Made by a program: the position numbers and the translations under genes | Notes under the pieces: model-generated | Seen by the model: only the letters and a program-made list of their open reading frames with translations | Told to the model about the DNA's origin: nothing | Database searches by the model: none | NCBI RefSeq assembly: GCF_002161355.1 | Contig: NZ_NFHL01000001.1 | Span: 248,001-312,000, forward strand | DNA from: Lachnoclostridium sp. An76 | GTDB taxonomy: Bacteria; Bacillota; Clostridia; Lachnospirales; Lachnospiraceae | Direction of reading: 5' to 3' | Length of the DNA: 64,000 nt | Shown here: one piece after another, positions 60,468 to 64,000 of the stretch | Layout: each line of letters starts with the position of its first letter | Position numbering within the stretch: position 1 is the stretch's first letter

Positions 60468-62015
60468 TCAGGAATGATTGTCTTCTGTCAGTTCCCTCCC
60501 CTTTTTTATCAAATCTTCCAATGTATATGCCGGATAAACGCGGATCTGATCACTTTCCATATCAGACTTTATGATCTTTTTTGTATCGGGCAGATAGGTT
60601 CTCATCCCAGGAATCGCTGCTGTCTGGGTCCATTCCTCCATGGATATTCTTACTCCCTGTGTTTCGCCTGTAAGATCCCACAAATACATGGTTTGTCCTC
60701 CACTCTCTTCAAGCACGGCAAATTCCGACTCCCCGCCTGCTCCCTGCAGACGGATACTGCCTTCCTTTTCCCCATTTTCTGTATTATATATTGAAACAGT
60801 ATAGGTATTATCCCACATTAGTATATAACGGTCATCTACGGCAAACCGGATCTCACTGACCATCTCCGCAGGGATATCTGACTCAATCTCCTGCTCTGTT
60901 TTTCCACTCTCCGTATTATAAATCCTCAGGCAACCATCAGGTTCCAGCGAAGCGATCCACGACCTGACTTCACCAACACATACAGCAGGACTCATCTCCT
61001 CTCTGCAATGGCTTTCAATAAAGCGCCATTCTTCCTTCTCCAGAGAAAAAACCGCATATCCGGTTAATTCCTTTCCGCCTATACTTTCGTACAAAGTTAC
61101 AACAGCACAGCCATTTGCGCCAATATGAAGACTTACGTTTTTGGGGTCATCCCGATCAATCCCATAAATACTCCCTTCATAAGGGAGAGCCGTACTTTTT
61201 TTCTTTTCTCCATCTACCCACCATGACAGAACATAGGTATAATCCTCGTCCAAGTCAATGTCTGCTGAGAACACAGGGCTGCCCGCCGCTTTCGGAGCCG
61301 TACACATATGGAGACCGCCATGCTCATCCAGATCTTCGTATCTGTAAAATCGGTCATTTCCTATGTCATAGACCGACTCACTGAAGATCAGTTTCTGCTC
61401 ATCAGCAGAAAAACCAAAAAACTCCATTCCTCTGATATCATTATATTCTTCCGGCACCTCTGCCGATGATCTTGGAACAAGTGTGGAAGCATCCAAAAAC
61501 CACAGCACATCACCATACAGATCCGCCGCAAGGATAATATCTCCTGAGGGGAACGGATACATCCGGTCCCAGCAATGGATATAATCAGAAGATCTTTCTT
61601 CATTTTCATCCGTCATCGGATCCATATAATTCTTATCCCCTGTTTTTCTCAATATAACCACATTGCTTCTGTCATCATCCGGGATCCCGAATACAAATTC
61701 TCCTTCCAGACCTCCGCATGACAAAGCATAGTTCAGGTTGATACCGCTTGTCCAGGAATCTCCATACCCATACTCAAATTCAAGTAAACCGATGCTAAGA
61801 GTACCGCAGCTTCCATTTTCCATAACCACCCGGAAATCCAATTCTCTTCCGTCTTTCCAGTATGCGCTCAACACAGGGACCGGCAGATTGTGTACGAGCT
61901 TAGCTTCTCCCGTATGAAAATTAAAATAAACTGCGCAGGTATCATAAAAACAGACAGCTGCATGTTCTCCCATAAGATATAACGGCGACAAAAGCGCCCA
62001 TCCGGAGAAAAACAA
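60468..62015 (-). CDS. beta-propeller (WD40-like) C-terminal part of split TIR protein
   Basis: 515 residues in the reading frame; the TTG at 62015 has no ribosome site and is not a real start. The protein is rich in repeated blade patterns (FHTGEAKLVHN; TESGKTEQEIES; NTENGEKEGSIRL), each with Asp/Gly turns and buried Trp/Tyr, as in WD40 or quinoprotein-like propellers. It continues the blades that begin in the TIR frame (VCFSPDG). Two one-base changes (near 61990-61993 and 61969-61971) would join both parts into one protein of about 951 residues. Confidence 0.8.
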   Translation of the reverse strand: MFFSGWALLSPLYLMGEHAAVCFYDTCAVYFNFHTGEAKLVHNLPVPVLSAYWKDGRELDFRVVMENGSCGTLSIGLLEFEYGYGDSWTSGINLNYALSCGGLEGEFVFGIPDDDRSNVVILRKTGDKNYMDPMTDENEERSSDYIHCWDRMYPFPSGDIILAADLYGDVLWFLDASTLVPRSSAEVPEEYNDIRGMEFFGFSADEQKLIFSESVYDIGNDRFYRYEDLDEHGGLHMCTAPKAAGSPVFSADIDLDEDYTYVLSWWVDGEKKKSTALPYEGSIYGIDRDDPKNVSLHIGANGCAVVTLYESIGGKELTGYAVFSLEKEEWRFIESHCREEMSPAVCVGEVRSWIASLEPDGCLRIYNTESGKTEQEIESDIPAEMVSEIRFAVDDRYILMWDNTYTVSIYNTENGEKEGSIRLQGAGGESEFAVLEESGGQTMYLWDLTGETQGVRISMEEWTQTAAIPGMRTYLPDTKKIIKSDMESDQIRVYPAYTLEDLIKKGRELTEDNHS

Positions 62016-63325
62016 ACGTCGGAGAGAGAAGTCCCTTCATCAGTCAGCTCCATATTCTCTGTCTGTGCCAGAATACTGCCAGTGGAAGAAGAATAGAAAC
62101 TGATCTTTTCATCTTCTTCCACTTCCCCGTCTGCTTTATACTGTTCATACACAGCTATCATTTCCCCGTCTGCCGAGACTGCTTTTTCAGCGGAGGAAAT
62201 CTGTTCATAGTCAATACGCTGCTTCTCTGCTCCCGTCTTTGTATCAAGAAGAACCATTTCCGAAAAGCTGTCACAAAAAACCTTGCTGCCGTTTTCAGGA
62301 AGAAAGAGCACTCCCTGTTTTCCTTCCACATCCTCCAGCATATGCTCCCATAAGCAGCCGCCGTTTTTTCCATTGTATCCTCTCACGAATCCGAATTCAT
62401 CAACAGTGACAGCCAGACTGCCGTCTGAAGACACGACCATATCGGTAATCGGTGTATCCTGATGGATCATGCAGTCCACGCGCATTGCGCTGTCACAGTA
62501 TGCATAGAGGGCATTGCTCAGGGCATACTCAGCCCCAGCAGACGGCGGACGACTATCATCTTTCCCCTGCGGCAGTGCTGCCAGTGCGCTTTCCACCGCA
62601 GAATATCGATCCCCGTCCGCAAGGTACTGCTCACTTAGCAGAGCAAGCGCATAGGACTCATTTTCCTGTGAACGCCGGTACTGTTCCTCTATGTCCGCAT
62701 TCTTTTTCACAAGCATTCCTGCAAATGCAGCAGCGATCACTGCGGTTCCGCCCAGCACAACTGATATTCTCTGCTGACGGTATCTTCTCTCGCGCTGCCA
62801 CAGAGCATCATATGGACATCTCAGTATTGCTGCTGCAAGACGGATAAATTCATTTTGTAATTTTCGCAGGACAGCCGCCGCATTATCCCCTGAAATATTT
62901 GCCGCAAGCGGCTCCACCTCCCGCACTGATCCATCATCCGGATTGCGCTGGTGTGTCAGCAGATCTGGAAAAGACTCTTCCGGCGTCCCATCCGCAAGTA
63001 CGGCAAGAATATGGCTTCCGTCATGATGCTCCCGGAAATACTCGATCTCTCTTCTTACCCACATGGACTTTGGCGTCTCCGGTGTACAGATTACGATCAA
63101 AAAATCAGATCTGTCCAGGGCGGTATAAATATCGGAATTAAGATCACTGGAAATAGGCAGTTCATCCTCATCACGGAACACTTTTCCAAGCCTCTTCTCT
63201 CCATTTTTCCGTAACCGCACCGGTACGCGGTAATGTTCCAGCAGCCGATGCAGTCTTTTCGCAACCGCAGCGTCAAGTTTCTTATGCCTGTAGCTGATAA
63301 ATGCAATATAACGGTCCTCTGTCAT
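61868..63325 (-). CDS. TIR domain membrane protein with start of beta-propeller (frameshifted)
   Basis: 485 residues. TIR domain (about 1-150): DRYIAFISYRHKKLDAAVA, GKVFRDEDELPISSDL, DFLIVICTPETPKSMWVRRE with Glu93 at the place of the catalytic NAD-cleaving Glu of TIR enzymes. One transmembrane helix (about 187-206), a helical linker, and then propeller blades from about 275 (QDTPITDMVVSSDGSLAVT). The last about 35 residues after VCFSPDGRF are out of frame. Directly downstream (22 nt) of a PDZ protein gene. The role is unknown; TIR plus sensor repeats suggests stress or phage sensing, which is inference. Confidence 0.85.
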   Translation of the reverse strand: MTEDRYIAFISYRHKKLDAAVAKRLHRLLEHYRVPVRLRKNGEKRLGKVFRDEDELPISSDLNSDIYTALDRSDFLIVICTPETPKSMWVRREIEYFREHHDGSHILAVLADGTPEESFPDLLTHQRNPDDGSVREVEPLAANISGDNAAAVLRKLQNEFIRLAAAILRCPYDALWQRERRYRQQRISVVLGGTAVIAAAFAGMLVKKNADIEEQYRRSQENESYALALLSEQYLADGDRYSAVESALAALPQGKDDSRPPSAGAEYALSNALYAYCDSAMRVDCMIHQDTPITDMVVSSDGSLAVTVDEFGFVRGYNGKNGGCLWEHMLEDVEGKQGVLFLPENGSKVFCDSFSEMVLLDTKTGAEKQRIDYEQISSAEKAVSADGEMIAVYEQYKADGEVEEDEKISFYSSSTGSILAQTENMELTDEGTSLSDVCFSPDGRFCRRYILWENMQLSVFMIPAQFILIFIREKLSSYTICRSLC

Positions 63326-63347
63326 GATCCTTTCTCTCTCCTGTCAT

Positions 63348-64000
63348 TCAGCCATCCGTTCTCACAGTCATTTTCCCGGAAAATCCTGTGTCTGCCGGCA
63401 GATTGAGCCTGATTACCACTCCGTCCCGCATGACTTCGATCCATCTGTCCTGCTCCTGATCCAACAGTCTGGAAAAATGGTTTTCTCCTGCGATCCGTTT
63501 TCCCCTCACTCCAATGATCAGGTCTTTGACCTGAAGTCCGGCTGCCTGTGCCTCTGTTGTCACCGCAGTAACTTCAATCCCGCAGTCCGCAGAAATATTC
63601 TCAAGGAATTCATTCAATACAGTTTCATCAATCTGCTCCCGCCAGGAAAGCGCGCCCGCAGAAGTCATCCAGCCAGTAACTGTGCTTTCGATCACATTCT
63701 CCTGCGCGCCAATCTCTATTAATTCTGCAATTGTTTCATCTGCCTTTGCAGCCGCATTTTCCGCATCTCCAGAAAGCAGAGACTGAGTGATCTCTGCCCA
63801 GGCGGTCACTGTACTCATATAGGGAAATTGTCCCGCTAAAAGAAGATCATCCATATACTCCGAGGTTCCGCTCTCGAAAAGATCCGCCGTAACAAGCATC
63901 TCCAACGCCGAACAGTATTCCATCAGTTCATCCGAAGCCTCCAGATTATAGGGATCATCAACGATCCTTTCAACCACACTGAAATCCACATCATCCAGAG
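63348..64000 (-). CDS. PDZ domain protein, N-terminus beyond the window (partial)
   Basis: The frame is open to the right edge (LDD before the GTG at 63989), so the gene starts outside. Visible: an all-helical acidic part (about 1-120 of the visible sequence; TPR-like pattern with ALEMLV, LLLAGQF, AAAKADETIAEL) and a PDZ domain at the end (GIEVTAVTTEAQAAGLQVKD, then IIGVRGKRIAGENHFSRLL). PDZ domains bind C-termini or regulate proteases. No protease triad is in the visible part. Its 22-nt gap to the TIR gene marks an operon. Confidence 0.8.
   Translation of the reverse strand, partial: LDDVDFSVVERIVDDPYNLEASDELMEYCSALEMLVTADLFESGTSEYMDDLLLAGQFPYMSTVTAWAEITQSLLSGDAENAAAKADETIAELIEIGAQENVIESTVTGWMTSAGALSWREQIDETVLNEFLENISADCGIEVTAVTTEAQAAGLQVKDLIIGVRGKRIAGENHFSRLLDQEQDRWIEVMRDGVVIRLNLPADTGFSGKMTVRTDG

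Overview
This window reads as chromosome from a spore-forming, Gram-positive gut-type Clostridia, most likely a Lachnospiraceae member. Supporting evidence (inference from gene content, no database used): the sporulation genes spoIIP and gpr, the Firmicutes order rimP-nusA-ylxR-ylxQ-infB-rbfA-nrnA-truB-ribF, a neighbouring topoisomerase IV pair, strong AGGAGG ribosome sites, TTGACA-17-TATAAT promoters, and moderate-to-high GC codon use apart from one AT-rich island. No rRNA, tRNA, CRISPR array or intact insertion sequence was seen.

Layout. 1-3.7 kb (+): the end of a MacB-type ABC ATPase, its membrane fusion protein, its FtsX-like permease and a small membrane protein, closed by a terminator. 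3.9-4.9 kb (-): a 41-codon sigma-factor-like mini gene, a GNAT acetyltransferase and a small anchored protein. 5.1-13.4 kb (-): the repair operon mutS-mutL-miaA, a methionine-gamma-lyase-family PLP enzyme and a flavoprotein. 13.7-17.1 kb: a CPBP protease, a membrane protein, rarA and another membrane protein. 17.2-20.8 kb (-): an AT-rich, visibly eroded island holding a 5'-truncated LytTR regulator, a frameshifted GHKL kinase, a lone ABC ATPase without permease and two unknown genes. 20.9-23.1 kb (-): pnp with a long structured leader. 23.3-29.1 kb: a sugar-acid cassette (UxaB-type reductase, two medium-chain dehydrogenases, an amidohydrolase-type lactonase candidate) with a divergent AraC regulator. 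29.2-38.4 kb (-): rpsO and the nusA/infB translation operon. 38.5-43.4 kb (-): a small secreted protein with a LanFEG-like ABC system and two anchored extracytoplasmic proteins. 43.6-47.8 kb (-): topoisomerase IV (parE, parC). 48.0-50.3 kb (-): gpr and spoIIP. 50.5 kb (+): rpsT. 50.8-54.8 kb (-): a phosphoribosyltransferase, a MATE pump, ilvC and ilvN. 54.9-56.8 kb (-): an ABC-F protein with a leader able to hide its ribosome site. 56.9-60.3 kb (-): an ECF sigma factor with a membrane protein and an ABC-2 transporter. 60.5-64.0 kb (-): a PDZ protein running off the window and a TIR-transmembrane-beta-propeller protein split by frameshift.

How the genes work together. The core of the window is housekeeping (repair, tRNA modification, translation factors, RNA decay, topology, sporulation). 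Inserted among it are four accessory units: the decaying two-component/ABC island directly behind the pnp terminator; the sugar-acid cassette separating rpsO from pnp, whose enzymes could be ordered as aldose dehydrogenase, lactonase, aldonate 5-dehydrogenase and tagaturonate reductase; the secreted-protein/ABC cluster with its own strong promoter; and the PDZ plus TIR-propeller pair. The last two are the best candidates for undescribed systems.
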